Source: Streptomyces sp. NBC_01463
GTDB taxonomy: Bacteria > Actinomycetota > Actinomycetes > Streptomycetales > Streptomycetaceae
Reading direction: 5' to 3'
Assembly (NCBI GenBank): GCA_036227345.1
Contig: CP109468.1
Coordinates: 8,556,001 to 8,620,000, forward strand
DNA: 64,000 nt
Shown here: one piece after another, positions 25,319 through 33,961 of the stretch
Layout of the letters: every line of letters begins with the position of its first letter
Position numbering within the stretch: position 1 is the stretch's first letter
The notes under the pieces: generated by a model
What the model saw: the letters and a program-made list of their open reading frames with translations, nothing else
What the model was told of the DNA's origin: nothing
The model's database searches: none
Translations under genes and position numbers: made by a program

Positions 25319-25977
25319 GCGGTCCCCAGGTAGTAGCCCGCGCCGATGGACGTGTGGACCAGCTGTGGTTCGCCGAGCTTCTTGCGCAGGGTGTGCACCA
25401 CCAGGCGTACCGCGTTGGTGAAGGGGTCGGTGTTCACGTCCCAGGCCTTGTCCAGGAGGTACTCGGCGCTCAGCACCCCTCCGTCGGCGCGCATCAGCAG
25501 CTCCAGGACGGCGAGTTCCTTCGGGGTGAGCCGTACCTCGGTGCCCGCGCGGGTGACGCGCCGGCGATGGGTGTCGAGCCGTACGTCGGAGAAGGCGAGG
25601 ACCGGCGCGTGGGCCATGGGGCTGCGGCGGTACAGCGCCCGCAGCCGGGCGACCAGCTCCGGGAAGTCGAAGGGCTTCGCCAGGTAGTCGTCGGCTCCGA
25701 GACCGAGGCCCTCGACCTTGTCGCCGAGGCGTGAGGCCGCGGTCAGCATGAGGACGCGGCAGTCCAGACCCATCTCGACGATCCGGCGGCACACCTCGTC
25801 GCCGTGGACCCCGGGCAGGTCCCGGTCGAGGACCACCGCGTCGTAGTCGTACACCGTGAGCTGCTCCAGGGCACGCGCTCCGTCGTGCACCACATCGACC
25901 GCGATCGCCTCCCTGCGCAGCCCGATCTCGAGGATCCGTGCCATGTACCGCTCGTCCTCGACCACCAGCACACGCAC
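25315..25977 (-). CDS. OmpR/PhoB-family response regulator
   Basis: Protein of 220 aa. The receiver domain (1-115) has the acidic pair in VVEDER, the phospho-acceptor Asp51 in VVLDRDLPG, and the Lys of YLAKPF. The C-terminal winged helix (~125-218) reads VRLTPKELAVLELLM and ends HTSIGAGYYLG. The GTG start VRVLVVEDE is chosen because upstream residues do not belong to the fold. It is the first gene of the pair with the sensor kinase. It diverges from the ABC transporter and probably binds the dyad near 26060-26078. Confidence 0.9.
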   Translation of the reverse strand: MRVLVVEDERYMARILEIGLRREAIAVDVVHDGARALEQLTVYDYDAVVLDRDLPGVHGDEVCRRIVEMGLDCRVLMLTAASRLGDKVEGLGLGADDYLAKPFDFPELVARLRALYRRSPMAHAPVLAFSDVRLDTHRRRVTRAGTEVRLTPKELAVLELLMRADGGVLSAEYLLDKAWDVNTDPFTNAVRLVVHTLRKKLGEPQLVHTSIGAGYYLGTA

Positions 25978-26059
25978 GCGCGCCAACCTCTGCTTCTCAT
26001 TGCTCCGACGTCCGTTCCCGGCACGCGGTCGCCCTGCCGACACGTACCGGTTCCGTCCT

Positions 26060-26078
26060 ATCAAACGGCGCCTTTGAT
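26060..26078. promoter_or_regulatory. dyad between response regulator and transporter
   Basis: ATCAAA-CGGCGCC-TTTGAT at 26060-26078 has 6-bp arms and a near-symmetric centre. It is the only A+T-rich dyad in the 175-bp divergent gap, hence a candidate response-regulator or promoter site. Confidence 0.45.
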
Positions 26079-26152
26079 CCGCGTATGAGACGTCCCGTGG
26101 GAACGCCGCGCGCAAACGCCACTCAAAACTCCGTCCTCCTAGCGTGAGAATC

Positions 26153-27592
26153 ATGAATCTGTTCAAACGGGCCTGGTGGCGGCTGCGAAGCCATCCGGGC
26201 AAAACCGTGATGCTCATCGGTCTGTTCTTCGTCATCTGCACCCTGGTCCTGTCCGGCTTCCTGATCCGGTCCGCCGCGGCCCGCGCCGTGGACTCGGCCA
26301 AGAACAGCGTGGGCGCGGTGGCGACGATGCAACTCGATCTCGACGCCTACCTGGCCTCGGGGAAGGGCGCGGAGGGCGACGGCGGCCGGCCCGGGATGAT
26401 CGGCGCCGACGCCGACCTGCCCCGCAGCCTCGTCGACAGGATCTGTGAGTCGTCCGTCGTGGCGCAGTGCAACTACACGAAGGACGGGGTCGCGGCCCCC
26501 ACCGACCAGGTCGGGCTCCACCAGCCGGTTCCCGCGCCGACCGGCCAGGACACCGGGGGTGTGGACTTCTTCAAGGCCGACGGTGTCCGTGACCTGGAAT
26601 CGGTCAAGGACTTCCGCAACGGCGACTCGAAGCTCGTCTCCGGCACCGGGATAACGTCCGACAGCGCGAGCGACATGGTCGTCATCGAGGAACGGGTGGC
26701 CAAGGACAACCACCTCGAGGTCGGCGACAGAATCAGACTCAACGCCAATATCCAGAATCCCGACGGCCGCCTCAGCACCAAGGAAACCGCATTCGTCGTC
26801 GGCGGAATCTACCGGAACAGCACGGCCGACCCCGGTACGTACGTACCGCCGATACAGGCGCCGTCGAACCAGATCTACGTCACCCCGGACGGCGCCACCC
26901 GCCTCGACGGCAAGAAGCTCGACGCCGGCGGCGGTGTGGTCAAGTCCGCCACCTTCACCCTGCGCGACCCCGGCGATCTGGACCGGCTCAAGAAGGACGC
27001 GAAGGCAGCCGGAGCCGATCTGACGGTCTTCCCGCTGAGCGTCAACGACAAGCAGTACAGGACCCTGGTCGGCCCGATCACCAAGACCGCGGACTTCGCT
27101 TCCCTCACGGTCTGGCTCGTCGCCGTCGCGGGCACGGTCATCCTCGCGCTGATCATCGCCTCGAACATGCGCGAACGCCGCAAGGAGATGGGCATCCTGC
27201 TCTCCCTCGGCGAGAAGAAGCCCAAGCTGCTGGGCCAGCACCTGGTGGAAGTGGTCGCCTGCGCCGTCCTGGCGACCGGCTTCGCCGCGGCAGGCAGCCA
27301 GTTCATCGCCCAGGCCGTCGGCGACCAACTGCTCGCGGGACAGGTGTCCTCCGCCGAGGACGCCGCCGCCGGCCAAGGCCCACAGCCGGACCTCGCCGAT
27401 CCCACCGGCGGCGCGAACAAGGAGGACACCCCCGGGGCCGAGCCCATCGACTCGATCGACATCGAGCTCGGTGCGGGCGACATCGGCGCGATCGGAGCCA
27501 CCGGCCTCGGCATCGCGGCCCTGGCGACGGTCGTCCCCGGCATCCGGATCCTCCGCCTCAACCCGCGCGACATCCTCACGAAGGGCGAGTGA
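26153..27592 (+). CDS. FtsX-type ABC transporter permease
   Basis: Membrane protein of 479 aa. It has an N-terminal TMS (TVMLIGLFFVICTLVLSGFLI), a ~290-residue extracytoplasmic MacB-PCD-like domain, and a C-terminal FtsX domain with TMSs around VWLVAVAGTVILALIIASNM and LATVVPGIRILRLNPRDIL. The cytosolic ERRKEMGILLSLGEKKPKLL loop is the family's coupling helix region. A GTG at 26144 is an alternative start. The ATPase gene starts one base after its stop. With the divergent two-component pair it resembles MacB/Bce-like export or peptide-detoxification modules. Confidence 0.88.
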   Translation: MNLFKRAWWRLRSHPGKTVMLIGLFFVICTLVLSGFLIRSAAARAVDSAKNSVGAVATMQLDLDAYLASGKGAEGDGGRPGMIGADADLPRSLVDRICESSVVAQCNYTKDGVAAPTDQVGLHQPVPAPTGQDTGGVDFFKADGVRDLESVKDFRNGDSKLVSGTGITSDSASDMVVIEERVAKDNHLEVGDRIRLNANIQNPDGRLSTKETAFVVGGIYRNSTADPGTYVPPIQAPSNQIYVTPDGATRLDGKKLDAGGGVVKSATFTLRDPGDLDRLKKDAKAAGADLTVFPLSVNDKQYRTLVGPITKTADFASLTVWLVAVAGTVILALIIASNMRERRKEMGILLSLGEKKPKLLGQHLVEVVACAVLATGFAAAGSQFIAQAVGDQLLAGQVSSAEDAAAGQGPQPDLADPTGGANKEDTPGAEPIDSIDIELGAGDIGAIGATGLGIAALATVVPGIRILRLNPRDILTKGE

Positions 27593-27593
27593 C

Positions 27594-28268
27594 GTGACCA
27601 CCCCGATCCTCCGGCTCACCGGCCTGAGCCGCACCTACCCGTACGGCAACAGCCGCCGCACCGTTCTCAAGGACGTCAACCACTCCTTCGAACAGGGCCG
27701 GATGTACTCCGTCATAGGCCCCTCCGGCAGCGGCAAGACCACGCTCCTCTCGCTCGCGAGCGGCCTCGACTCGCCCACGACGGGCACCGTCCGCTTCAAG
27801 GGCGAGGACGTCTCCGCCATCGGCCTCGGCCGGTACCGCAACCGCCACGTGTCCACGGTCTTCCAGTCGCTGAACCTGCTCACGTACATGACGGCCGTCC
27901 AGAACATCACGTCGGCCATGGAGATCACCGGAGTGAAGGGCCGCAACAGGAAGAAGCGAGCCACCGAACTCCTCGGCCTGCTCGGCGTGGACGAGGGCGA
28001 CCGGCACCGGCCGACACCCGAGCTCTCCGGCGGCCAGCAGCAGCGCGTCGCCATCGCCCGCGCGCTCGCCTGCGAAGTGGACATCCTGTTCGCCGACGAA
28101 CCCACCGGCAGCCTCGACCAGGACACCGCCGAGGGGATCATCGAGGTATTCCGGAAGCTGGCGCACGACGACGGCAAGTGCGTGATCGTGGTGACGCATT
28201 CGCGGCAGGTGGCCGACGCCTCCGACGAGGTGATCCGGCTCAAGCGCGGCAAGCTCATGACGGTGTGA
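27594..28268 (+). CDS. ABC transporter ATP-binding protein (MacB/LolD type)
   Basis: ATPase of 224 aa with Walker A GPSGSGKTTLL, Q-loop FQSLNLLTYMT, signature ELSGGQQQRVAIARAL, Walker B ILFADEPTGSLD and the H-loop VVTHSRQVA. The length and the PTGSLD sequence are typical of MacB/LolD ATPases paired with FtsX permeases. It is translated immediately after the permease, with a GTG start. Confidence 0.92.
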   Translation: MTTPILRLTGLSRTYPYGNSRRTVLKDVNHSFEQGRMYSVIGPSGSGKTTLLSLASGLDSPTTGTVRFKGEDVSAIGLGRYRNRHVSTVFQSLNLLTYMTAVQNITSAMEITGVKGRNRKKRATELLGLLGVDEGDRHRPTPELSGGQQQRVAIARALACEVDILFADEPTGSLDQDTAEGIIEVFRKLAHDDGKCVIVVTHSRQVADASDEVIRLKRGKLMTV

Positions 28269-28409
28269 GCACGCAGCGAGTCGCCCTCTCGGCGTGTGCC
28301 GCCGCTGCCCGGGCCGGATACCGGCGCCGGTGACGTCGGCGAACGCGCCTACGGGACCCGAGGGCGCCGGACACTCACTGGTAAACTGGGAACACGCTTC
28401 AAAACCGTT

Positions 28410-28437
28410 GGGGCCCGTACCGAGGGGTACGGGCCCC
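28410..28437 (+). promoter_or_regulatory. perfect hairpin in the helicase 5'-UTR
   Basis: GGGGCCCGTACC (28410-28421) and GGTACGGGCCCC (28426-28437) form a 12-bp stem with loop GAGG, followed by GGTGTGTTTGGGG. A -10-like TAAACT at 28382-28387 would place it ~15-45 nt into the leader, 37 nt before the ATG. It may be an attenuator or an autoregulatory structure. A terminator for the upstream ABC genes is the alternative reading. Confidence 0.6.
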
Positions 28438-28474
28438 GGTGTGTTTGGGGCGCCGGACCGAGAAGGGTTACCCC

Positions 28475-29845
28475 ATGAACGCGAAGCCGCCGGCCCCGAA
28501 GGGCGAACCGACAACGCCGCAGACGGCGGCCCCCGGCCTGCCGCCGGCCGAGTCCTTCGACGCACTCGGGCTGCCGCCGGAAATCGTGGCCACGATGACC
28601 GGCCTCGGCGTGACCGAGCCCTTCCCGATCCAGGCGGCGACCCTGCCCAGCGCACTGGCCGGACGCGACGTCCTCGGCCGCGCGCGGACCGGCTCCGGCA
28701 AGACGCTTGCCTTCGGGCTCGCGCTGCTGGTGCGGACGGCAGGCATGCGGGCGGAGCCGAAACGGCCGCTCGCCCTGGTCCTGGTGCCGACCCGCGAGCT
28801 CGCGCAGCAGGTGAGCGCCGCGCTCGGCCCGTACGCACAGGCGATGAACATGCGGCTCACGACGGTGGTCGGCGGGCTCGCGATCAACCGGCAGGCGGCG
28901 GCGCTGCGGGCCGGTGCCGAAGTGGTCGTGGCGACGCCGGGGCGCCTCGCCGACCTCGTGTCGCGCCGGTTCTGCGAACTGCAGCAGGTGCGGATCACGG
29001 TGCTGGACGAAGCGGACCAGATGTGCGACCTGGGATTCCTGCCGCAGGTCTCGGAGATCCTGGGCCAGGTCCGCCCCGACGGGCAGCGGCTGCTCTTCTC
29101 GGCCACGCTCGACCGCAACGTCGACCAGCTGGTGCAGGACCACCTGCACGATCCGGTCGTCGTCTCGCTCGACCGGGTGGCGGCCTCGGTCGCCACGATG
29201 GAACACCACGTACTGAACATCCACCCCGCCGACAAGTACGCCACCGCGACCGAGATCGCCGCGCGGGACGGCCGGGTCCTGATGTTCCTGGACACCAAGG
29301 CCGGAGTGGACCAGTTCACCCGGCACCTGCGCGCCAGCGGCGTACGGGCCGGCGCCCTGCACAGCGGGAAGTCGCAGCCGCAGCGCACACACACGCTCGC
29401 GCAGTTCAAGGACGGCGAGATCACCGTGCTGGTGGCCACCAACGTCGCGGCACGGGGCATTCACATCGAGGCGCTGGACCTCGTCGTCAACGTGGATCCG
29501 CCGGCCGACGCGAAGGACTATCTGCACCGCGGCGGGCGTACGGCTCGCGCCGGGGAGTCCGGGAACGTGGTCACGCTGGTCACCCCGAACCAGCGGCGGG
29601 ACGTGAACCGGATCATGACCGACGCGCGGATCCGGCCGACCGTCACCCAGGTGCGCTCCGGCGAGGAGAAGCTGACCGCCATCACCGGGGCGAAGCGCCC
29701 GCCCATCGAGGGGAAGGGCAGCGGCAACGCCCCGTTCCGCGGCATGGGCACGCGCCCCGGCCGCCCCAAGGAGTCCCGCAAGACGGCCGACGCCCGCAAG
29801 ACGGCGGAGGCACGCGCGGCGGCCCGGGTGCGCAAGGGCCGCTGA
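28475..29845 (+). CDS. DEAD-box ATP-dependent RNA helicase
   Basis: Protein of 456 aa with all core motifs: Q-motif region EPFPIQAATLPSAL, motif I ARTGSGKT, motif Ia PTRELAQQ, motif II VLDEAD, motif III FSAT, motif V NVAARGIH and motif VI HRGGRTAR. The short basic C-terminus (RKTADARKTAEARAAARVRK) may bind RNA. The start ATG at 28475 has AGAAGGG upstream. Proteins of this type unwind structured RNA during cold stress and ribosome assembly. The hairpin in its leader suggests structure-dependent control. Confidence 0.93.
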   Translation: MNAKPPAPKGEPTTPQTAAPGLPPAESFDALGLPPEIVATMTGLGVTEPFPIQAATLPSALAGRDVLGRARTGSGKTLAFGLALLVRTAGMRAEPKRPLALVLVPTRELAQQVSAALGPYAQAMNMRLTTVVGGLAINRQAAALRAGAEVVVATPGRLADLVSRRFCELQQVRITVLDEADQMCDLGFLPQVSEILGQVRPDGQRLLFSATLDRNVDQLVQDHLHDPVVVSLDRVAASVATMEHHVLNIHPADKYATATEIAARDGRVLMFLDTKAGVDQFTRHLRASGVRAGALHSGKSQPQRTHTLAQFKDGEITVLVATNVAARGIHIEALDLVVNVDPPADAKDYLHRGGRTARAGESGNVVTLVTPNQRRDVNRIMTDARIRPTVTQVRSGEEKLTAITGAKRPPIEGKGSGNAPFRGMGTRPGRPKESRKTADARKTAEARAAARVRKGR

Positions 29846-29935
29846 CGGCCGTCGGCCCCGGCGTGCGGTGAGGCGGCGGACGGGCCTCCGTCTCCCGGAC
29901 CGGGTCACCGGATGCCGCCTCCTCCCAGGAGCCGG

Positions 29936-30874
29936 TCACCACGCGGCGATGACCGGCTCCTGGGGTGCGTGCCGCTGCCAGGCGTCGTTGAGGCGCCCCA
30001 GCCGGTCCAGTGCGGCGATGCCCTGAAGCGACGCGACCTTGCCCTCGCTGACCTCGAACGCCACGGCGCCCACGACCCGGTCGTTCACCACGGCGAGCAC
30101 GGACACCGAGCCGTTGACCAGCGCGACATGCATGGCGACCGGACCGCCGGCCAGCCGCCGCTTCGCCGGCGTGGGCCTGAAGCCGGCCCGCACATAGGAG
30201 GCGACCCGCTCGCGCGTCCTGTACCGCAGCAGCCGCTTGGCCAGCCCGGCGCCGTCCGAGACCACCGTCACGTCGTCGGTGAGCAGTGCCACCAGCCGTT
30301 CGGTACGCCCTGACACGGCGGCGTCGAGGAACTCCTCGACGACCCGGCGCGCGGACGCGGGGTCGGTCTCGCCGCCCCGGCGGCGCTCGGCGGAGATCCG
30401 GATCCGGGCCCGGTGGAGGTGCTGCTGGCTCGCCGACTCGGAGATGCCGAGGATCGCGGCGATCTCGGCGTGGCCGTACGAGAACGCCTCGCGCAGCACG
30501 TAGACAGCCCGCTCGAAGGGCGAGAGGCGCTCCAGGAGGGTGAGCACGGCCAAGGACACCGATTCGCGCTGCTCGAACGTGTCGGCCGGGCCGAGCATCG
30601 GGTCGCCGTCGAGGAGGGGTTCGGGCAGCCACGCACCGGCCGTTCGCTCGTGGCGCGCCTGTGCCGAGCGGAGACGGTCGAGGCAGAGACGGGTGAGGAC
30701 CGTGGCCAGCCACGCCTCCGGTACCTCGATCCGCCCGCGGTCCGCGGCCTGCCAGCGCAGGAACGTGTCCTGCACGGCGTCCTCGGCGTCGGCGGCCGAG
30801 CCGAGCAGGCGGTACGCGAGCGAGGCCAGCCGCCCCCGGCCGGCCTCGAACCGTTCGACAGCCGCTTCGTCCAT
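29936..30874 (-). CDS. ECF41-type sigma factor with SnoaL-like C-domain
   Basis: Protein of 312 aa. Sigma region 2 (about 10-80: LAYRLLGSAADAEDAVQDTF) and region 4 (about 115-165: LSPFERAVYVLREAFSYGHAE) are followed by a ~130-residue NTF2/SnoaL-like domain that in this family acts as an internal anti-sigma. The linker motif WLPEP is present; the DGGG motif reads DGAG. ECF41 factors are usually next to an oxidoreductase-type gene, and here the NDH-2-like gene is 10 bp upstream on the same strand. The start MDEAAVERF at 30874 is set by family pattern. Confidence 0.9.
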   Translation of the reverse strand: MDEAAVERFEAGRGRLASLAYRLLGSAADAEDAVQDTFLRWQAADRGRIEVPEAWLATVLTRLCLDRLRSAQARHERTAGAWLPEPLLDGDPMLGPADTFEQRESVSLAVLTLLERLSPFERAVYVLREAFSYGHAEIAAILGISESASQQHLHRARIRISAERRRGGETDPASARRVVEEFLDAAVSGRTERLVALLTDDVTVVSDGAGLAKRLLRYRTRERVASYVRAGFRPTPAKRRLAGGPVAMHVALVNGSVSVLAVVNDRVVGAVAFEVSEGKVASLQGIAALDRLGRLNDAWQRHAPQEPVIAAW

Positions 30875-30884
30875 GCGGATCACC

Positions 30885-32075
30885 CTATGCAGCGGCCTTC
30901 GTACCGGCCGCATCAGGCGCGGCGGCCAGGCGCTGCTTGCGCTTCGGCAGGCCGAAGGACGGATGGGCGGTGCTCCACCCGGCCCCCTTGAGCACGCCCG
31001 CCTTGAGCCGCGCGGCGGTCCTGCCGCCCAGGTACCAGGACTTCGACCGGACGTCCCCGTCCACCATCTGGAAGATGGCGTCCCGTCGACCGAGGCTGAT
31101 GTGATTTCCGTAGTACTTCAGCCCGACGGCCGGGACCTCACTGTCCGTCAGGCGCGCGATGATCGCGGCGGTCGCCTGCATGGTGGTGAAGCCGGCCGAG
31201 GCGCAGGACATCGGCAGTGGCCTACCGTTCTCGCCGATCGCATGGGCGCTGTCCCCGGCGGCGTAGACGTCCGGGTGCGAGACGGAGCGCATGGTGCGGT
31301 CGACCACGATCCGGCCGGTGCCCGCCACCTCCAGACCGGCGGCCGCCGCGATGGGGTGCACGGCGAACCCGGCCGACCACACGGTCACGTCGGCCGGAAT
31401 GGACCTCCCGTCCGTGGCGATCACCCGTGCCGGTTCGACGGCTGCGATACCGGTGTGCTCGTGAACGGTGATGCCCAGCCGGTCGAAGGCCCGGCGCAGG
31501 TGACGGCGGGCCTTCGGGGAGAGCCAGGCGCCCGGCTCGGCGCGGGCGGCGAGTGCGACCCTGAGATCGGGCCGGGACTCGGCGAACTCGGTGGCCGTCT
31601 CGATGCCGGTCAGCCCCTCGCCGACGACCAGCACGGTGCCGCCCTCGCCCAGACCGCTCATGCGCTCCCGCAGCCGCAGCGCCGAGGACCGGCCGGTGAC
31701 GTCGAAGGCGTACTCGGCCACGCCGGGCACCCCGTGATGGGCCGCGGAGCTGCCGAGAGCGTAGAGAAGGGTGTCGTACCCGAGCTCGTCGGCGCCGTCC
31801 TCACCGGTCATGGCTACGGTCCCGCGTTCGAGGTCGATGCCGGTGACGCGCGCGAGGCGCAACCGCACACCGGTACCGGCGAATACGTCAGCGAGCCTGC
31901 GGAACGTGAGGTCCTGGCCGATCGCGAGCTGGTGGAGCCGCATCCGTTCGACGAAGTCGGGCGAGGCGTTGACCGCGGTGATCTCGGTGTCGGCGGGGGA
32001 GAGCCGGCGGGCCAGACTCCCGGCGGCGAAGGCCCCGGCGTAACCGGCGCCGAGTACGACGATGCGGTGCTTCAT
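30885..32075 (-). CDS. NAD(P)/FAD-dependent oxidoreductase (NDH-2-like)
   Basis: Flavoprotein of 396 aa with the FAD motif VVLGAGYAGAFAAGSLA near the N-terminus, a second nucleotide motif VLVVGEGLTGIETATEFA, and the C-terminal FAD contact VYAAGDSAHAI. The layout matches type II NADH dehydrogenases and related quinone reductases, but the hydrophobic C-terminal membrane helix is not evident. It is the first gene of a two-gene unit with the ECF41 sigma factor, which in known cases activates transcription of this partner. An ECF-like promoter lies upstream. Confidence 0.88.
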   Translation of the reverse strand: MKHRIVVLGAGYAGAFAAGSLARRLSPADTEITAVNASPDFVERMRLHQLAIGQDLTFRRLADVFAGTGVRLRLARVTGIDLERGTVAMTGEDGADELGYDTLLYALGSSAAHHGVPGVAEYAFDVTGRSSALRLRERMSGLGEGGTVLVVGEGLTGIETATEFAESRPDLRVALAARAEPGAWLSPKARRHLRRAFDRLGITVHEHTGIAAVEPARVIATDGRSIPADVTVWSAGFAVHPIAAAAGLEVAGTGRIVVDRTMRSVSHPDVYAAGDSAHAIGENGRPLPMSCASAGFTTMQATAAIIARLTDSEVPAVGLKYYGNHISLGRRDAIFQMVDGDVRSKSWYLGGRTAARLKAGVLKGAGWSTAHPSFGLPKRKQRLAAAPDAAGTKAAA

Positions 32076-32088
32076 GGCGTTGCTCCCT

Positions 32089-32136
32089 GTCTCGTTCGCG
32101 TGTCCTTTGAACGAGACGGCGCCCTGATTGCTGACA
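32089..32136 (-). promoter_or_regulatory. possible ECF41 promoter with a 9-bp dyad
   Basis: On the minus strand TGTCAGC (32136-32130), 16 nt, then CGTT (32113-32110) resembles the ECF41 consensus TGTCACA-N16-CGTC. GTCTCGTTC (32089-32097) and GAACGAGAC (32109-32117) form a 9-bp dyad over the presumed start of transcription. Inferred from similarity to the published consensus as I recall it. Confidence 0.45.
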
Positions 32137-32237
32137 AGGGGCCGGGGTGACCGCCGTCACGCCCGGAATCGGCCTTGATCACCTTGAATCCGGACCATCC
32201 CTGCCGGTTCCTGGCGATGCCTGTCGGCCGGTGCCTG

Positions 32238-32268
32238 TTGACCTCAAGTCTGGTTGAGGAAATAGCTT
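32238..32268 (+). promoter_or_regulatory. SoxR-box promoter
   Basis: TTGACC (32238-32243), a 19-bp spacer and TAGCTT (32263-32268) frame CCTCAAGTCTGGTTGAGG (32242-32259). This is one arm-base away from the symmetric SoxR box (CCTCAAG-N4-CTTGAGG) and has the overlong spacer used by MerR-type activators. It lies ~40 bp before the NmrA-type reductase start. Confidence 0.85.
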
Positions 32269-32309
32269 CGTCTCGTGTTGATCGCCGCCTGATGGTTGGA
32301 GAAGACTTC

Positions 32310-33143
32310 ATGATCCTTGTAACCGGAGCCACCGGGAACATCGGAAGCGCGCTCGTGCGTGAGCTCCGGACGCTCGGCGCCGGACCGCTGCGGGCCCTCA
32401 CCCGTGACACCGCTCGGGCCGCGTTCCCGGAAGGGGTGGAGGCCGTTGAGGGCGACTTGGCTGACGCGAATTCACTGAAAGCCGCGCTGGAGGGGGTTCG
32501 CTCCCTCTTTCTCGTGTCACGGGTGGGGGCGGACGCCGGGATCATCGAGGCGGCCCGGCGGGCCGGCGTGGAACACGTGGTGCTGGTCTCGTCTATAACC
32601 GTCCAGACCCATCCGCACCTGGGCCCCGCCGGCGAGAACCTGGCCGTCGAGCAGCTGTTGCAGGACAGCGGCATGGCATGGACGATCCTGCGGCCGACAC
32701 AGTTCGCCTCGAACGCACTGTGGTGGGCGGCAACGATCCGAGCGCACGAGTCGGTCCGCGTGCCCTACGCGGACGTCGGTCTCCCCACGATCCACCCCGC
32801 GGACATCGCATCGGTGGCCCGCGTCGCACTGACCGGCTCCGGCCACCGGGGGCGTACGTACGCGCTGACCGGCCCGGAGCGCATCACTGCACGGCAGCAG
32901 GCCGAGGCCGTCGCCACCGCTCTGGGGCGGAAGGTGCCGTTCGCCGAGATCAGCCGGCAGGAGGCCCACAGCGAGATGGCGGCCTTTCTGGGCGACGAAG
33001 CCGCTGACGCGGTGCTGGACCTGACCGGTGGCGACCTCAACGACGAACTGCTCATGGTGCGTGACACGGTGCCCCGGATCACCGGTGCCCCGGCCAGGGC
33101 GTTCCGGCAGTGGGTGTCGGAGAACGCCGCCGCCTTCCGCTGA
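32310..33143 (+). CDS. NmrA-type NAD(P)-binding reductase, SoxR-regulated
   Basis: Atypical SDR of 277 aa beginning MILVTGATGNIGSALV with the TGATGNIG cofactor motif. It contains RSLFLVSRVGADAGIIEAA and AWTILRPTQFASN, typical of the NmrA/QOR2-like group that binds NAD(P)H and often reduces quinones. GGAG lies 8 nt before the ATG. A clear SoxR box upstream predicts induction by redox-cycling compounds; in S. coelicolor a gene of this class belongs to the SoxR regulon. A soxR gene itself is not in the window. Confidence 0.88.
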   Translation: MILVTGATGNIGSALVRELRTLGAGPLRALTRDTARAAFPEGVEAVEGDLADANSLKAALEGVRSLFLVSRVGADAGIIEAARRAGVEHVVLVSSITVQTHPHLGPAGENLAVEQLLQDSGMAWTILRPTQFASNALWWAATIRAHESVRVPYADVGLPTIHPADIASVARVALTGSGHRGRTYALTGPERITARQQAEAVATALGRKVPFAEISRQEAHSEMAAFLGDEAADAVLDLTGGDLNDELLMVRDTVPRITGAPARAFRQWVSENAAAFR

Positions 33144-33193
33144 GCACGTGCGCGTGCGCGTGCGAGTTCCCGAGGCGTGATGGCCGGAGACGG

Positions 33194-33865
33194 TCATGGC
33201 GACGGTGGCTGCTCCGGAGGCCGAACCCGCGCGGCCGCTGCCCGGACCGCCGCCACCACCCGGTCCAGCGGTACGCCGATGGAGACGGTGACGCCCAGCG
33301 CGCCCACCGTTCCCACCGGGCCCCGCACCGGAGCGGCCACCGACACCTCGCCCAGCCGGAACTCCTCGGCGCAGACCGCGAGACCCGCCGCCCGGACCCG
33401 GGCGAGCTGGCCGGCCAGGACGCCGGGGGAGACCACCGTGTGCCGGGTGTGCCGGGGCAGCTCCGCCGGCGGAGCAGCGAGCAGCACCTTCCCGTACGCC
33501 GTCGCATGCATCGGCGGCCGCTCCCCGCTCACCAGGCACAGCACCCCTCCGGCCGGCGGGTCGGAGACCACCGCCAAGTCCGCGTGACCGCCGGTCCGGG
33601 CCGCCAGTGCCCGCAGTGCCGGGAGCGCCGCGTCCAGGAGCCCGCGCGGGCAGGGTGCCGCCGCGCCGAGCACCCGCAGCCGGAGCCCCAGCCGGTACCT
33701 GCCGTCCGCACCCCGCTCCAGACCGCCCCACGACACCAGCTCACGCACCAGGCGCAGAGCCGTCGGCGCCGGGAGCCCGGTGCGGGCCGCGATGTCGGTG
33801 AGCCGCAGTGCCGGCGGGCCACCGCTCTCGAACGCGTCCAGCACCGAGAAGAGCCGTCCCGCCAC
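33194..33865 (-). CDS. IclR-family transcriptional regulator
   Basis: Protein of about 223 aa. The N-terminal winged helix reads VAGRLFSVLDAF and LTDIAARTGLPAPTALRLVR. The effector domain contains MHATAYGKVLLA and LAVCAEEFRLGEVSVAAPV, both IclR signatures. The start is uncertain: GTG at 33865 is chosen, TTG at 33877 is close to a GGGGAG. It is divergent from the nitroreductase gene, with a perfect TTCCAC-TCA-GTGGAA dyad in between, and probably controls it. Confidence 0.85.
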   Translation of the reverse strand: MAGRLFSVLDAFESGGPPALRLTDIAARTGLPAPTALRLVRELVSWGGLERGADGRYRLGLRLRVLGAAAPCPRGLLDAALPALRALAARTGGHADLAVVSDPPAGGVLCLVSGERPPMHATAYGKVLLAAPPAELPRHTRHTVVSPGVLAGQLARVRAAGLAVCAEEFRLGEVSVAAPVRGPVGTVGALGVTVSIGVPLDRVVAAVRAAAARVRPPEQPPSP

Positions 33866-33902
33866 GCTCTCGCCCAACTCCCCGCCCCTGTCCTTCGTCG
33901 GA

Positions 33903-33917
33903 TTCCACTCAGTGGAA
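33903..33917. promoter_or_regulatory. IclR-type operator
   Basis: TTCCAC-TCA-GTGGAA is a perfect 6-bp inverted repeat midway between the divergent IclR and nitroreductase starts. TTCCA/TGGAA arms match the general IclR-family half-site. Confidence 0.7.
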
Positions 33918-33961
33918 GCCCGGACTTCCCCCGCCCGTCCGGGCCGTACGAGGCTCAACGC

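Noticed and set aside
28410..28437. Pure terminator of the upstream ABC transporter genes
   Set aside because: It lies ~140 nt after the ATPase stop and downstream of a -10-like TAAACT for the helicase, so a 5'-UTR structure is the better reading, though dual use remains possible.
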